A DNA stretch of 64,000 nt from Mediterraneibacter butyricigenes (GCF_003574295.1 NZ_BHGK01000001.1:62001-126000), one strand, 5' to 3'; shown: positions 17,306-26,916, numbered from the stretch's first letter. Notes: generated from the letters alone by a model not told the origin. A program made the numbers and translations.

Positions 17306-17847
17306 TCCACCTCCTCCATCGGAAGTGGATGTTCATTCTCCGTGATTTCCAGGATCTTTCCATTCTTCATTCGGATCACTTTATCGGCACATTTCGCAAT
17401 GTCGGCGTTGTGTGTAACAAGAATAACCGTATGGTGCTGTTCTTTGCATACATTCTGAAGCATTTTCAGGACGATCACACCAGTTTCGGAATCCAGTGCT
17501 CCGGTCGGTTCGTCTCCAAGAATGATCTTCGGATTTTTCGCAAGAGCTCTGGCAATGGAAATTCTCTGCTGTTCCCCACCGGACAACTGGGACGGAAATT
17601 TATCCCTATGCTCCATTAAGCCAACCGCCTCCAGCATTTCGTCCGCATCCTTTGCATGTTTCACGATGCTTCTTGTCAATGCCACATTTTCATAAGCAGT
17701 CAGCCTTGGAATCAGATTATAGAACTGAAAAATGAAGCCGATTTCATCTGCCCGAAAATCTGACAGCTGCCTGTCATTCATTGAGGAAACTTCTTTTCCG
17801 TCAATCAGGACTTTCCCTTCGGTAGGCTGATCCACCCCTCCTATCAT
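17299..17847 (-). pseudogene. ABC transporter ATP-binding protein, 5'-truncated (Walker A missing)
   Basis: 182 codons remain of an about 230-residue LolD/MacB-type ATPase. It starts at IGGVDQPTEGKVLIDGKEV, i.e. just after where Walker A should be; in-frame stop codons (TAG TAA) lie immediately upstream, so nothing of the P-loop remains. The rest looks sound: Q-loop FQFYNLIPRLTAYENV, signature LSGGEQQRISIARALA, Walker B IILGDEPTGALD, H-loop VTHN. Without a P-loop it cannot bind ATP properly. Overlaps the permease remnant by 7 bases. The 150 bases upstream of the break are AT-rich and show no recognisable gene; the deletion endpoint is at about 17848. Confidence 0.8.
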
Positions 17848-17996
17848 CCTTTCTTACTAACCCAAATATACTGATCTTTTTTGCGTATACCAACAGCTCA
17901 AAAACATCTGTCAACTTCATGCTCGGAAGATTTCTCTCGCAGGATATCATCTGATTTCTCACTATATTTATCATAAGTTAGTCTTGTATAACCAGA

Positions 17997-19322
17997 TTAT
18001 AACACAGAAGATGGGCATTCCTGCCCATCTTCCGTCAGATCACTTATCTTTTTTCTCAATAAGAGACGTTCCTGTTCAATTTCTTTTCCATATTTCAAAA
18101 TAGATTCTTTCAAATCTCTCAGCATCTCTGTCTCAAATTGTTCTAACTTTTTTCTTTTCTCTTCATTCAGATCAATTCCAGCTCCATCACTTAATGCTTT
18201 TTCATACGTTTCTGTATCCATTTTCCACGGTTTCAACCGTGGGAAAAGTCGGGTTCTATTAAACTCAAAAATCCTCATTCCGCCGTAGTCCATATCGCCC
18301 CAATGGAACACGTTCATTTCCGGATAAATTTCTGGAATTTTTTTCAAAAAGGAAATCTCTTTTGGTGAAAAAAATCCATGGCAATACAAATACAATGTAT
18401 CCTTTCGATACGGCATTGCTTCGTAATTTGCCTTATTTTCTATGATTAAGATCTGTTTCACGCCCGGAAGCTCTATACATTCTGAATGTTCCAGAGTCTG
18501 AGCATTTAAAACCGTTCCCCATACATTTTCCGATGTGTCAATAACACCTGTATCAGCGCATGTTAAGACAGAAACATCTCCCGAATGTTTTGTTTTGTCT
18601 AAACGATATACCAACGCGCCTTTCCATTCCAACGTCTGTGAATAAGTCAATATTCCATACGCTTTCAGCAAATCTTCATTTTCCATTCCCTCCTCATAAA
18701 GAGGAGATAACCTAAGCACTGTACAAACTCTTTTTTCATAATTTTGTTCAAAAATTTTAGAAGAACCACTGATATAAGCGCTAAATACACGTTTCCAGAT
18801 ACTACTTTCATTCTTTGCCATAGCATTTAAAAAGTGAAAGAAAAGCTCATCTCCCAGATTCGGGTCTTTTACAAGCTGCCCTGTTCTCAGGCGTTCCAAA
18901 ATATCCTCATAATATCCGTATAAAAATGTATCACTTACTTCTTCCTGAAAAGTCTGAATTTTTTCAATCTGTATCTCCTGTTGCTTCTTCGGATCCGCAA
19001 TTCCAACCCATTCACATAGCCGGGGCATATCTGAGAGATCAAAATGAATTGCTTTCAACTCCATTAAATCCGTCAGAACCGGGGGATCCAGTCGAAGCAG
19101 ACCTTCTTTTGCCAGCGTTTTTGCCTGTTGCCGGCATGCATTTCGTCCACCAACTGCTTCATAAACTTTTCCATTTATTTTTGGATGGATCGAACCATTC
19201 TTTCCCGATCCAGCTCGATAGGAAGCCGTATTCGCTTTTCCGATCAGCCAGAGCGCAAAACGCTTCTCACTGTCTGCCTGCTTCGCCTGTATCGTTTTCT
19301 GTGTTATTTTCTTCTCTGCCAT
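17997..19322 (-). CDS. jetD: Wadjet system nuclease subunit JetD
   Basis: About 441 residues. The C-terminal half has the Toprim core: glutamate in ILIIENKANYEA and the acidic GDMDYGG motif, as in the topoisomerase-VI/Toprim-like JetD family. JetD is the endonuclease that cuts circular plasmid DNA once the JetABC SMC complex has extruded it. N-terminal about 190 residues form the helical/winged region seen in JetD. Start at the ATG at 19322, next to GAGGGCGG and matching an internal reinitiation position 56 bases inside jetC; an earlier ATG at 19361 is possible. The last codons contain a perfect 11-base hairpin. Last gene of jetABCD. Confidence 0.88.
   Translation of the reverse strand: MAEKKITQKTIQAKQADSEKRFALWLIGKANTASYRAGSGKNGSIHPKINGKVYEAVGGRNACRQQAKTLAKEGLLRLDPPVLTDLMELKAIHFDLSDMPRLCEWVGIADPKKQQEIQIEKIQTFQEEVSDTFLYGYYEDILERLRTGQLVKDPNLGDELFFHFLNAMAKNESSIWKRVFSAYISGSSKIFEQNYEKRVCTVLRLSPLYEEGMENEDLLKAYGILTYSQTLEWKGALVYRLDKTKHSGDVSVLTCADTGVIDTSENVWGTVLNAQTLEHSECIELPGVKQILIIENKANYEAMPYRKDTLYLYCHGFFSPKEISFLKKIPEIYPEMNVFHWGDMDYGGMRIFEFNRTRLFPRLKPWKMDTETYEKALSDGAGIDLNEEKRKKLEQFETEMLRDLKESILKYGKEIEQERLLLRKKISDLTEDGQECPSSVL
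18007..18032 (-). other. 11-base perfect hairpin in the 3' end of jetD
   Basis: GAAGATGGGCA (18007-18017), 4-base loop, TGCCCATCTTC (18022-18032). It lies within the last codons of jetD, and the stop codon follows 7 bases later on the minus strand. No U-run follows, so it is not a canonical terminator; it may protect the mRNA 3' end or pause polymerase. Confidence 0.55.
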
Positions 19323-22300
19323 TTCCGCCCTCAATCTCCTCCAGGTACTCTCCCTTGTCAATATGCATCATAGAGACCTGATTCTTATGCCGTCTGAAGC
19401 CGTAGACACAATCCACGTTTCGAATCAACGACTGCAAACGTTCATCTGGCACACAGACGATCAACTGCAATTCCAGTTCTCTGGCGTATTTCAGGCAGAC
19501 CTCACTCCGCTCCTTGTCCATCTTGGAAAATGCCTCATCCAGAAGTACCAGGCGAATCTTGGAATCCCGGCTGCTCTGCTGCATGTAAAGCATAGCAAAT
19601 CCTGCAAGAAGGGCCACATATTTCGGGTTCTGACCTTCTCCACCGGAATCTACGCCTGCCATATCATCTACATAGTTCTTCTTTTCAACTCCGCTTTCAT
19701 CCACGGAACGCTCATACATGCTGAAGGTCAGATAATTTCGATAATCTGCAAAACGTTCCATCTCTTTTTTCTTCTGTTCCCGATTTCCGTTTTCTTCTTC
19801 ACGAAGCGGCATGAATTTCTCGGTCAGCAACTGGATCTTCTGCTCATATTTTTGGAAGAATGCATCATCCCCCAGACTGAGCTGTCCGTCAAAGCCATCA
19901 TGATCCAGCACTTTGCTGTCCAGTTCTTCCGCCATCAGCATCTCATAGAACTGCCCGTTTTCATTCTGTGTCGGAAGCACATCAATCTGATATACACTGT
20001 CCGAGAACCGAATCTTCGAAAGCATCCGGTTGATCTCCCGTTTGTGCCGGTAAGCCGCTTTGATCTCCCCGTGAATGGTCGCGATCACATTATCCCTAAG
20101 CGAATGGTAGACCATATCATACTGTCGGTTGAATTCTTTCAGATATTTCGGCTCATAGTCGTTCTTACATTGGAATAGAATCTGATCATACACGCTGTTA
20201 CTGTGTTCTGCCCCGTCAAAACCATAAGTCGGATATTGCTGATTAAATCTGGTTCTGGCGCTCTGGCGCTGATCAGACCAGTGAATCTTTTTCTGTTCCA
20301 GATCCTGGCTTTTCTGTTCCAGTTCTCTTCTGTAAACAGGTTCTGCCTTTTCTGTCAGTGCTTCTTCCATTTCCTGGCGGATGGATGAATTTTCCACAAA
20401 TCCTTCCATCAGATCTGCAAGACGTTGCCTAATAACCGACAGATCCTTTTGAATCTCGCCCCGTTTCTCGCTGAAGGAATAGAGTTGTGATCTTAATACT
20501 TCCTGCTGTTTTTCAATCTTTGCAATCGCATCGTTAAGCTGCTGTTTGCGGTCATTCAGTTCTCGAATCAAACTTCCTTCTTTCAGCTCCCGGATTTCCT
20601 GTCGAAGCACCGCTTCTTTCTCATAATAAACTTCCAGTTCCTCTGAGGCCCCCTCCATTGCGAAAAACTGTTCAGCATCGATTCTCTGGAGATTTTCGAT
20701 ATTCTGAGCTTCCTGCAGACTCTGTTTTAACTGAATTTCTCCAATCTGCTTTTCTTCCAAATCCTGAATCTCCTCTTCCAGATCTCTCAGACGAGCTTTC
20801 GAGACTTTAGTTCCGATACACGCAAATCTGGTATAATCTTTTTTTCGCAAATGCCGGAACATGTAGTTACTGTAAGAATAACAGTCCGGTGTAACTCCAT
20901 CTCTCACCTGATTCAGTTCTTCTACTGTCTCACATTTGATGATCCGTCCCAGATAACGTTTCAGACACCATTTCACGTAGGAAACATCAGTTTGTACACA
21001 TGTATACAGGGAGTTTTCTTCCGCTGACGGAGAATCCCGTTGAATCGCAGCCGTATTGATCAGATCCACTTCCTCAAAACGACTGTCCTTCATTTTCCGA
21101 AAGATCCGGGCAGCATCCAATGCACAGGCCGGCTCTGTCACCAGACTTTTCTTGATCCGTCCCAAGCGACCTTCAATCGCATTTTTCCACTTTTCATCGG
21201 TCACATCGAAGAGATCTGCCAGAATATGAACCTGCACTGTTCGACCATATTGAGCAGTCAACGCCTCCTGCAACTGGGCGCGTGCCGCTCTTAATTCCTT
21301 CGGATAAGCCTTCCGATCCTGTCTTAAATCCTCTACCTCCTCCTTCTTTTCACTGAGCAGTTTGTCCCGTTCCTTTATGCTCAACGTGACATCAGACAAT
21401 TCTTCCACTATCGTGCTTAATGCCGCATCCAACTGTCGTTTCAGTTCCTGAAAGCCCTCCTTTGAAAGTGTTCCATCTTCCACTTCATCCAACAGTTGAA
21501 GGGCTTTGTTGCTTACATAATCCGTCACCAGTTCTTCTGTTGACCAACGCTTTAAGCCTTTTTTTAAGTTTCGCCACTGAGCCGACTGATCCGAAAGCAG
21601 ACGAAGCATCCGTTCCATTTCTTTTAATTCATGTTCTTTTTGCCCCAGGTCACTGGCCTGTAACTTTGCTTCCACCTCGATCAACTCAGATTGTTTCTCT
21701 TTTTGCTGCATTAAAAATTCCTGCAGTCTGTTTTCTGTCTCCTGAACCTGATTCTGCACTCCTTTCAGATCCTCGGTTCTTGCCTCCAGTCTTACTTTGG
21801 TACTTTGGACATTCAGATGTTTTAGGATTGTATTGATATGAATCTGCTCGGTCTGGTCTTTTAACAGTTCCTGGTCTGCTACATGAATCTCTTCCAGAAG
21901 ACTGATCCGTTTTTGCAGATCTACCACTCTCTCCCGAATTTCCCGGTAAGCTCCCAACTGCTCGCTGATGGTCGATACCGTATCCTCTTTACTCTTTGGA
22001 AACATATAGTCCCGGATAAATTCTCCCGTACCATTGCTCATACGAAGAGCAATCGCACTTTTCTCCATGGTCATCAGACGTCCCGGTTCCACATAACCAA
22101 AAATCGTATCGTAGACGGCATTCAGGTACGCTTCTTTGGATGGATAGACCCGGTTGACTTCACCGACACCACGCCGGATTTCCGTTTTTGCTCGTTGTTC
22201 CACCAGTTTTCGCACCTGTGCCACAGAATACGGAACTCCATTTTCCAGATACAGATTCTCCGGCATTTCTCCGGCGTGACTGAAAAATGCATATTTTCCA

Positions 22301-22677
22301 AGCTGGAGATCCTGTTTTGCCACCTCAAATACCACACCGATACAGGTTACATTTCCGCTCCCTGTATCTTTAATCTCCAGTACGATCTGAGAACAGAAGT
22401 CGATATTCCCACGGTTCATGGTTCCGTCTTTCTGTGCTCCTCGCAGATAACTCAGCACACTTCGCTTGTTCTTTGAATCATCTGCCGCCTTATTTAAGAA
22501 ATTAGCAGAAACACTTCCGTAAAGAAGAACCTGGATTGCATCCATTACCGTAGATTTTCCGGATCCGCTTTTTCCGCTAAACAGATTCACATATTCATGA
22601 AAGTTCAGTACTTTATGACTGATTCCGCCCCAGTTATTTAATAACATCCGTGTAAACAGTTTCTTCGGTTGTTTCAC
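19267..22677 (-). CDS. jetC: Wadjet system SMC-like ATPase JetC
   Basis: 1136 residues of MukB/SbcC-like SMC ATPase. Walker A GKSGSGKST is at residues 35-43, close to the N-terminus. Long coiled-coil arms follow (roughly 230-480 and 640-800), with a hinge-like region between (about 490-620). The C-terminal head has the signature VDSGGEGQNPKY and Walker B IRLVLLDEAFSKMD near 1045-1085. It drives DNA loop extrusion that senses small circular DNA. Start assigned to a GTG at 22677 with AAGGAGG 6 bases upstream, rather than an ATG 36 bases earlier without SD. Overlaps jetB by 44 bases and jetD by about 56, so translation is coupled. Confidence 0.9.
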   Translation of the reverse strand: MKQPKKLFTRMLLNNWGGISHKVLNFHEYVNLFSGKSGSGKSTVMDAIQVLLYGSVSANFLNKAADDSKNKRSVLSYLRGAQKDGTMNRGNIDFCSQIVLEIKDTGSGNVTCIGVVFEVAKQDLQLGKYAFFSHAGEMPENLYLENGVPYSVAQVRKLVEQRAKTEIRRGVGEVNRVYPSKEAYLNAVYDTIFGYVEPGRLMTMEKSAIALRMSNGTGEFIRDYMFPKSKEDTVSTISEQLGAYREIRERVVDLQKRISLLEEIHVADQELLKDQTEQIHINTILKHLNVQSTKVRLEARTEDLKGVQNQVQETENRLQEFLMQQKEKQSELIEVEAKLQASDLGQKEHELKEMERMLRLLSDQSAQWRNLKKGLKRWSTEELVTDYVSNKALQLLDEVEDGTLSKEGFQELKRQLDAALSTIVEELSDVTLSIKERDKLLSEKKEEVEDLRQDRKAYPKELRAARAQLQEALTAQYGRTVQVHILADLFDVTDEKWKNAIEGRLGRIKKSLVTEPACALDAARIFRKMKDSRFEEVDLINTAAIQRDSPSAEENSLYTCVQTDVSYVKWCLKRYLGRIIKCETVEELNQVRDGVTPDCYSYSNYMFRHLRKKDYTRFACIGTKVSKARLRDLEEEIQDLEEKQIGEIQLKQSLQEAQNIENLQRIDAEQFFAMEGASEELEVYYEKEAVLRQEIRELKEGSLIRELNDRKQQLNDAIAKIEKQQEVLRSQLYSFSEKRGEIQKDLSVIRQRLADLMEGFVENSSIRQEMEEALTEKAEPVYRRELEQKSQDLEQKKIHWSDQRQSARTRFNQQYPTYGFDGAEHSNSVYDQILFQCKNDYEPKYLKEFNRQYDMVYHSLRDNVIATIHGEIKAAYRHKREINRMLSKIRFSDSVYQIDVLPTQNENGQFYEMLMAEELDSKVLDHDGFDGQLSLGDDAFFQKYEQKIQLLTEKFMPLREEENGNREQKKKEMERFADYRNYLTFSMYERSVDESGVEKKNYVDDMAGVDSGGEGQNPKYVALLAGFAMLYMQQSSRDSKIRLVLLDEAFSKMDKERSEVCLKYARELELQLIVCVPDERLQSLIRNVDCVYGFRRHKNQVSMMHIDKGEYLEEIEGGNGREENNTENDTGEAGRQ

Positions 22678-23341
22678 CTTGTTCCTCCTTTTCCACTCCA
22701 TCCGATTCCTCATCCGTATGTTTTGTTTCCTGAATCACATGCTGCTCATACTCCGTATTTTCCTGATACTCTTTCAAAAGTTTCCGAATATCTCCCGCTG
22801 TCACAAAAAGATGGATCGTACTGTAAATGTAAATCGGCGTATCATCCTCTATGTCCTGCACCGCTCCGGGCACATCGATCATCTGATGGATTCGCATTAA
22901 AGTCAGAGCGTCTTTCCATTCCTTTGCCGTCAATTTTCTGGTGATCAGATTGGTATTTCTTCCATAGGATCTCAGTTCTTCCCAGGTTGTAACCGGCGCT
23001 TTCAGGCCCTCCCCCATAATCTTATCCCGATAGATTAATTTTGTCAGGAGAATAATGATCGTAGTGGTCAGATTCAGTTTTTCAGTGATGACACCTTCTC
23101 CACTGATCCGGTAAATGTGTTCCTGCGAATCATGCTTCAACTCGCAGTCCAGTACAGAAAGATAGTCCTCAATAAAATTCCGGTGTCTGGTACATACTTC
23201 ATAATACGGATTATCCCGCGGTGTCAATGTCGCCGGATCATATTTCACCTGCAAAATACAGGTCTGCCGGAACAGTGCCTGTATGGTCTTTTTTAACTGT
23301 TCCGCTTCTGTTACGGATAATTCTTCTAAATAGGCTGACAT
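22634..23341 (-). CDS. jetB: Wadjet system kite subunit JetB (DUF4194)
   Basis: 235 residues with a DUF4194-like core (NPYYEVCTRHRNFIEDYLSVLDCELKHD... TTTIIILLTKLIYRD). In known Wadjet systems JetB is the kite-type winged-helix protein that binds the kleisin and SMC neck, like MukE. The last about 30 residues are acidic and low-complexity, and the DNA for them also encodes the start of jetC. SD GGAGG about 9 bases upstream of the ATG. A 143-base A-rich gap without clear features separates it from jetA. Confidence 0.88.
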   Translation of the reverse strand: MSAYLEELSVTEAEQLKKTIQALFRQTCILQVKYDPATLTPRDNPYYEVCTRHRNFIEDYLSVLDCELKHDSQEHIYRISGEGVITEKLNLTTTIIILLTKLIYRDKIMGEGLKAPVTTWEELRSYGRNTNLITRKLTAKEWKDALTLMRIHQMIDVPGAVQDIEDDTPIYIYSTIHLFVTAGDIRKLLKEYQENTEYEQHVIQETKHTDEESDGVEKEEQGETTEETVYTDVIK

Positions 23342-23484
23342 CCCTGTGTATCCTCCTTGATGTTCCTTTTGCAGTTCGGCTCTTCGCTTTTGCTGCTCTG
23401 ATGTTTTATCTGTTTCGTTTTTTGTTTTGCTATCTGTTTCGCTTTCTATTGCACTTTTTATGACTATAGCTCTTTCAATTGTCT

Positions 23485-25020
23485 TTACTGTTTTTCTTTC
23501 GATTGACCTTCATGAAATGCCTTTGATCGAAGAGACAGTGCAGAGAACGTATAACCTTCTTCTGTACTCAGGTCTTCTCCCAGACTGATTTCCTGATCAC
23601 TCTCGGCATTTTCTGTCGCTTCCTGCCACAAGAAGAATAATTTTTCCAGATCTTCCATGGACTGAATCGAATCTTTCTCCACCTGAAATCTTCCGTCTTT
23701 TTCATGCAACTTTCGAAAGGCTCTTAATTCCTCTTTGGTATATAAAGGTTTCAGAATAAAATCATCCAGATTTTCTCCGGAAGTATCTGAAGCCTGTTCT
23801 ACAGCCTGCGGATCAAAGCTTTCCTGCTTTCTGTCCCTGATCCGGTACATGCTCTTATCGGTTATCGCGCTGTACTGTCTGGATACTCGAATCACTTCCG
23901 AAAGTTTTTGCAGAATTTCTTCTTTCTTTTCACTGTGATTGAGCAGATGGATTAGTGCAACCGTCTGGTCTTCGATCTCATTTCCCTCCTGAAGGATATA
24001 ACGGATTCTGGCCGCTGCACGGGAAGCAAACATGGTCTTCTGTTCAATCAGGCGATTGTAGCGCTTCTCAATGGCATCAAACTGACGTTCAATCTTCTGT
24101 ATCATATCCATTGCCTCTTCTGCCAGATCCAGCAAATGTTCGATTCTCCGAAGTTTTAACGTCTCCGCTGTTATCAACGGCTGTTCATTGACTGAATGTA
24201 ACAGGGGACCTGCCGAATTTTCTTCCAATCTTCCTTCGTTTTTTTTCTCCTGCTCTGCGGCAAGGAGACGGATCCGTTCTCCTTCCAGTTCCAGACGCTG
24301 ATGTTCTTTCTCTTCCAGAATCTGGTCCAACAGCTCTTTTACAGCTTCTTTATACCGGTAAAAACTGTCCGTCGTCGTAAGAATCGCATATTTCTTACTG
24401 TCACTGTTATTAATTTCCTTTACCAGAACTTCCTGAATTCCACGGAAATCTTTCTGTCTGGACAATTCATCAAAATAAGTCCGCATCCCGTCCTGCATAT
24501 TAACCATCATCTGTACCAGTTTCTTGGAAGTGCGAAGCGCACTCTTTAAGATCTCATTATTTTTCTCTTTGTCCGAACGGTAGGTATACAGATGGCTGTA
24601 TACGGTCAACACACTTTCCCTCTCCTGACTTTCATTTTCACTGAGCATTTTCTGGAACAATTCGATAAACAATTGGCTGTACTCCGGAAAAGTCACCACA
24701 TAGCAGTTCAACGTCTCATCATAATCCTGTTTCATCCAGCCCCAGTCTTCAAAATGTTTCAGACAGACAGACGCCATATTTCCACGATTTAAGAACACAC
24801 CGTCCTCTTCCATGTTCTCTTCCTCCCAGAACAGAGACTCCGTTGCAATCTTTTCGTTCATCACATTTTTGCATTCCCGTTCTGTAAGTCCGAGGACAGA
24901 ATAAGACAGACTCATCTCTTCGTAAATTGCTGCCAGAAACCGGATATAATATTCGGTATATTTACTTGTGAACAGTTTAAAAAAATCCGCCGGAAGGCGT
25001 TCCATTAAATTCATCTTCAT
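23485..25020 (-). CDS. jetA: Wadjet system kleisin-like subunit JetA (DUF5716-type)
   Basis: 511 residues, mostly helical with several coiled-coil stretches (e.g. EAVKELLDQILEEKEHQRLELEGERIRLLAAEQEKK condensed) and an N-terminal winged-helix-like part starting LPADFFKLFTSKYTEYYIRFLAAIYEE. This matches the JetA family found with DUF4194/SMC/Toprim partners in Lachnospiraceae; JetA plays the kleisin/MukF role bridging the SMC heads. From memory this JetA type belongs to Wadjet type III, not the DUF3375-bearing type I; unverified. Start ATG at 25020, or the ATG two codons later, which is better placed behind GGTGG. First core gene of the operon. Confidence 0.85.
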   Translation of the reverse strand: MKMNLMERLPADFFKLFTSKYTEYYIRFLAAIYEEMSLSYSVLGLTERECKNVMNEKIATESLFWEEENMEEDGVFLNRGNMASVCLKHFEDWGWMKQDYDETLNCYVVTFPEYSQLFIELFQKMLSENESQERESVLTVYSHLYTYRSDKEKNNEILKSALRTSKKLVQMMVNMQDGMRTYFDELSRQKDFRGIQEVLVKEINNSDSKKYAILTTTDSFYRYKEAVKELLDQILEEKEHQRLELEGERIRLLAAEQEKKNEGRLEENSAGPLLHSVNEQPLITAETLKLRRIEHLLDLAEEAMDMIQKIERQFDAIEKRYNRLIEQKTMFASRAAARIRYILQEGNEIEDQTVALIHLLNHSEKKEEILQKLSEVIRVSRQYSAITDKSMYRIRDRKQESFDPQAVEQASDTSGENLDDFILKPLYTKEELRAFRKLHEKDGRFQVEKDSIQSMEDLEKLFFLWQEATENAESDQEISLGEDLSTEEGYTFSALSLRSKAFHEGQSKEKQ

Positions 25021-25087
25021 CCACCGTTTTTCATATAGTTTTCTCTTGTTTTCTTTTTACATCTATTTTGATGTCTGACTCTGTATT

Positions 25088-25411
25088 TTATTCTCCTGAG
25101 AAGTATAACACGGATTGGAGTTCTTTCGCAAATCCTGTCACACTCTTCAGATCCGCCTGCCGACTGATTTCCTGTCTGATGAATTCTGTTTCATTCTTTC
25201 CGACCGGCAGACTTCCGGAATTCATGATCAGGTAGCATAGAAATGCCATCATGCTCAACAGCAGACGGAATCCAAAAGAACTCTTATCTTTTGGAACATC
25301 CGTCTCTTCTCTATGTAAATGCTCCGGATATCCGGGACTGTATCTGCACTGTGCCTTCATTTCCCGGACCAGATTCTTTCGTCTTTGCTCCGATTCCTTC
25401 CATTCCTGCAT
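25088..25411 (-). CDS. small single-pass membrane protein of unknown function
   Basis: 107 residues not recognised as a known family. The N-terminal 45 residues are charged (EWKESEQRRKNLVREMKAQ) and probably cytoplasmic. A hydrophobic segment at about 47-66 (FGFRLLLSMMAFLCYLIM) is followed by a polar C-terminal domain of about 40 residues. SD is poor (GGGTAAAG). It lies 67 bases upstream of jetA on the same strand, after the hisIE terminator and with no terminator between, so it may share a transcript with jetABCD. Could be an unrelated Lachnospiraceae gene; function not guessed. Confidence 0.55.
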   Translation of the reverse strand: MQEWKESEQRRKNLVREMKAQCRYSPGYPEHLHREETDVPKDKSSFGFRLLLSMMAFLCYLIMNSGSLPVGKNETEFIRQEISRQADLKSVTGFAKELQSVLYFSGE

Positions 25412-25511
25412 TTTGCTTTACCCATTTCTGTAGATCTCTTTGTTTTCATTTTATGAAAGGTTATCCCGGAAGATGCGATTTCGGGTTATAGGACAATATG
25501 TACTGGCAAGT

Positions 25512-25542
25512 AAAAAAACGCAAGCCAAAACATGGCCTGCGT
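25512..25542 (-). terminator. rho-independent terminator after hisIE
   Basis: ACGCA (25518-25522) with GCCA (25524-25527) pairs with TGGC (25533-25536) and TGCGT (25538-25542); seven T residues follow on the minus strand. About 70 bases beyond the hisIE stop. Confidence 0.85.
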
Positions 25543-25609
25543 CCTTTTAATCTTGACTTTCATTTGACTTTGCACGATAGATACACTCCGTTTTGCAAAG
25601 TGGTCAAAT

Positions 25610-26893
25610 CTAGCGGTCTGCCAGTTCTTTCGTAATATCATCCCAGGTAATTCCACGTTCTACCATCAGAACCATGGCATGATACAAAAGATCAGACATT
25701 TCGTATTTTACCTCTTCCGGATTCGGATTCTTGGAGGCAATGATCAGCTCCGCACATTCCTCTCCTACTTTTTTCAAAATCTTATCGATTCCCTTATCGA
25801 ACAGATAGTTGGTATAGGATCCCTCTTTCGGATGCTCTTTTCGATCCTTGATGGTTGCATATACCGATTCAAAGACTTTCAGAGGATCTGTGGTGTCATC
25901 GTCTGTTCCCGCAACCGGCTGGAAGAAACAGGTTGGATTACCGGTATGGCATGCCGCCCCGATCTGTTCTACCTTTGCAAGAAGCGTGTCTTTATCACAA
26001 TCGATCGTCAGTGTTTTTACATACTGGAAATGTCCGGAGGTTTCTCCCTTTACCCAGAGTTCATTCCGGCTTCGACTGTGGTAAGTCATTTTTCCGGTCT
26101 TGATGGTATGTTCAAAGGCCTCTTCATCCATATACGCCACCATAAGTACCGCATTGGTCTTGTAATCCTGCACTACAACCGGCAGCAGTCCGTCTGAATT
26201 TAACTTGAATTCCGAAAAATCCATCATACTTTCAAAGGAAGTCATCTTAATTCCTTCTTCACTGCATGCCTCTTTAAATGCGTTAAAATCAAAGTGCGGC
26301 TGGCTCACAAATTTACCGGAAACGCCTTTGACTCCTGTACTTTTCAGAATTTTGAAAATTTCGCTTTCTTCCATGGTATCCGTCAGCACGACGCATGGAA
26401 TCTCCGTTACATTCATCACGGAATTCAGATCCAACCGATGCATAAAGACAATCTCTGTGCTGAATTCTTCAATTCGGTGCTGCTGTTTAAACAGTGCATC
26501 AAAATCATTTAAGGAAACGGCAATCCGCTCTTTTCCAAATCGTTTGGATACTTCTTCCAACATCTCTGTGCAAACTTGTTTGGACAGATTCAGTACCGCA
26601 CGTTTTGCACCGGTATACAAAATCTTTTTTACATCTTCCTGACGCTTGATATTTCCGCCGGCAATCATAGGAATCCGGATCACGCGGTTTATCTTTCTCA
26701 TCAGATTGATAGACTCCTCATGTTCTTCATCGGAATCTGACAGATCGAATACGATCAGTTCATCCGCACCCCTGTCGCTGTAATATTTTGCCAGTCCGAC
26801 CACATCTTCCGACAGAACTTCTTTGTCATCAAACCATCGGACTGCCTTCCCTTTATAGATAAATACACAAGGGGTTAATCTTTTATAACTCAT
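25610..26893 (-). CDS. hisIE: HisIE bifunctional enzyme with N-terminal HisF-like barrel
   Basis: 427 residues in three parts. Residues 1-215 resemble the HisF/HisA barrel ([48 protein letters not shown]), but the catalytic Asp of HisF (position 11) is Phe11 here, and the second catalytic Asp aligns with Asn129. Residues about 226-330 are HisI, phosphoribosyl-AMP cyclohydrolase, with [18 protein letters not shown] and zinc ligands in DCD, ACHTG and TCFF. Residues about 338-427 are HisE, the phosphoribosyl-ATP pyrophosphatase, with [13 protein letters not shown]. Steps 2 and 3 of histidine synthesis. The barrel is probably a structural or regulatory relic. SD GAGGAG; last gene of the his operon. 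Confidence 0.92.
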   Translation of the reverse strand: MSYKRLTPCVFIYKGKAVRWFDDKEVLSEDVVGLAKYYSDRGADELIVFDLSDSDEEHEESINLMRKINRVIRIPMIAGGNIKRQEDVKKILYTGAKRAVLNLSKQVCTEMLEEVSKRFGKERIAVSLNDFDALFKQQHRIEEFSTEIVFMHRLDLNSVMNVTEIPCVVLTDTMEESEIFKILKSTGVKGVSGKFVSQPHFDFNAFKEACSEEGIKMTSFESMMDFSEFKLNSDGLLPVVVQDYKTNAVLMVAYMDEEAFEHTIKTGKMTYHSRSRNELWVKGETSGHFQYVKTLTIDCDKDTLLAKVEQIGAACHTGNPTCFFQPVAGTDDDTTDPLKVFESVYATIKDRKEHPKEGSYTNYLFDKGIDKILKKVGEECAELIIASKNPNPEEVKYEMSDLLYHAMVLMVERGITWDDITKELADR

Positions 26894-26916
26894 GTGTCTT
26901 CTCCTCTATGGTCTGT

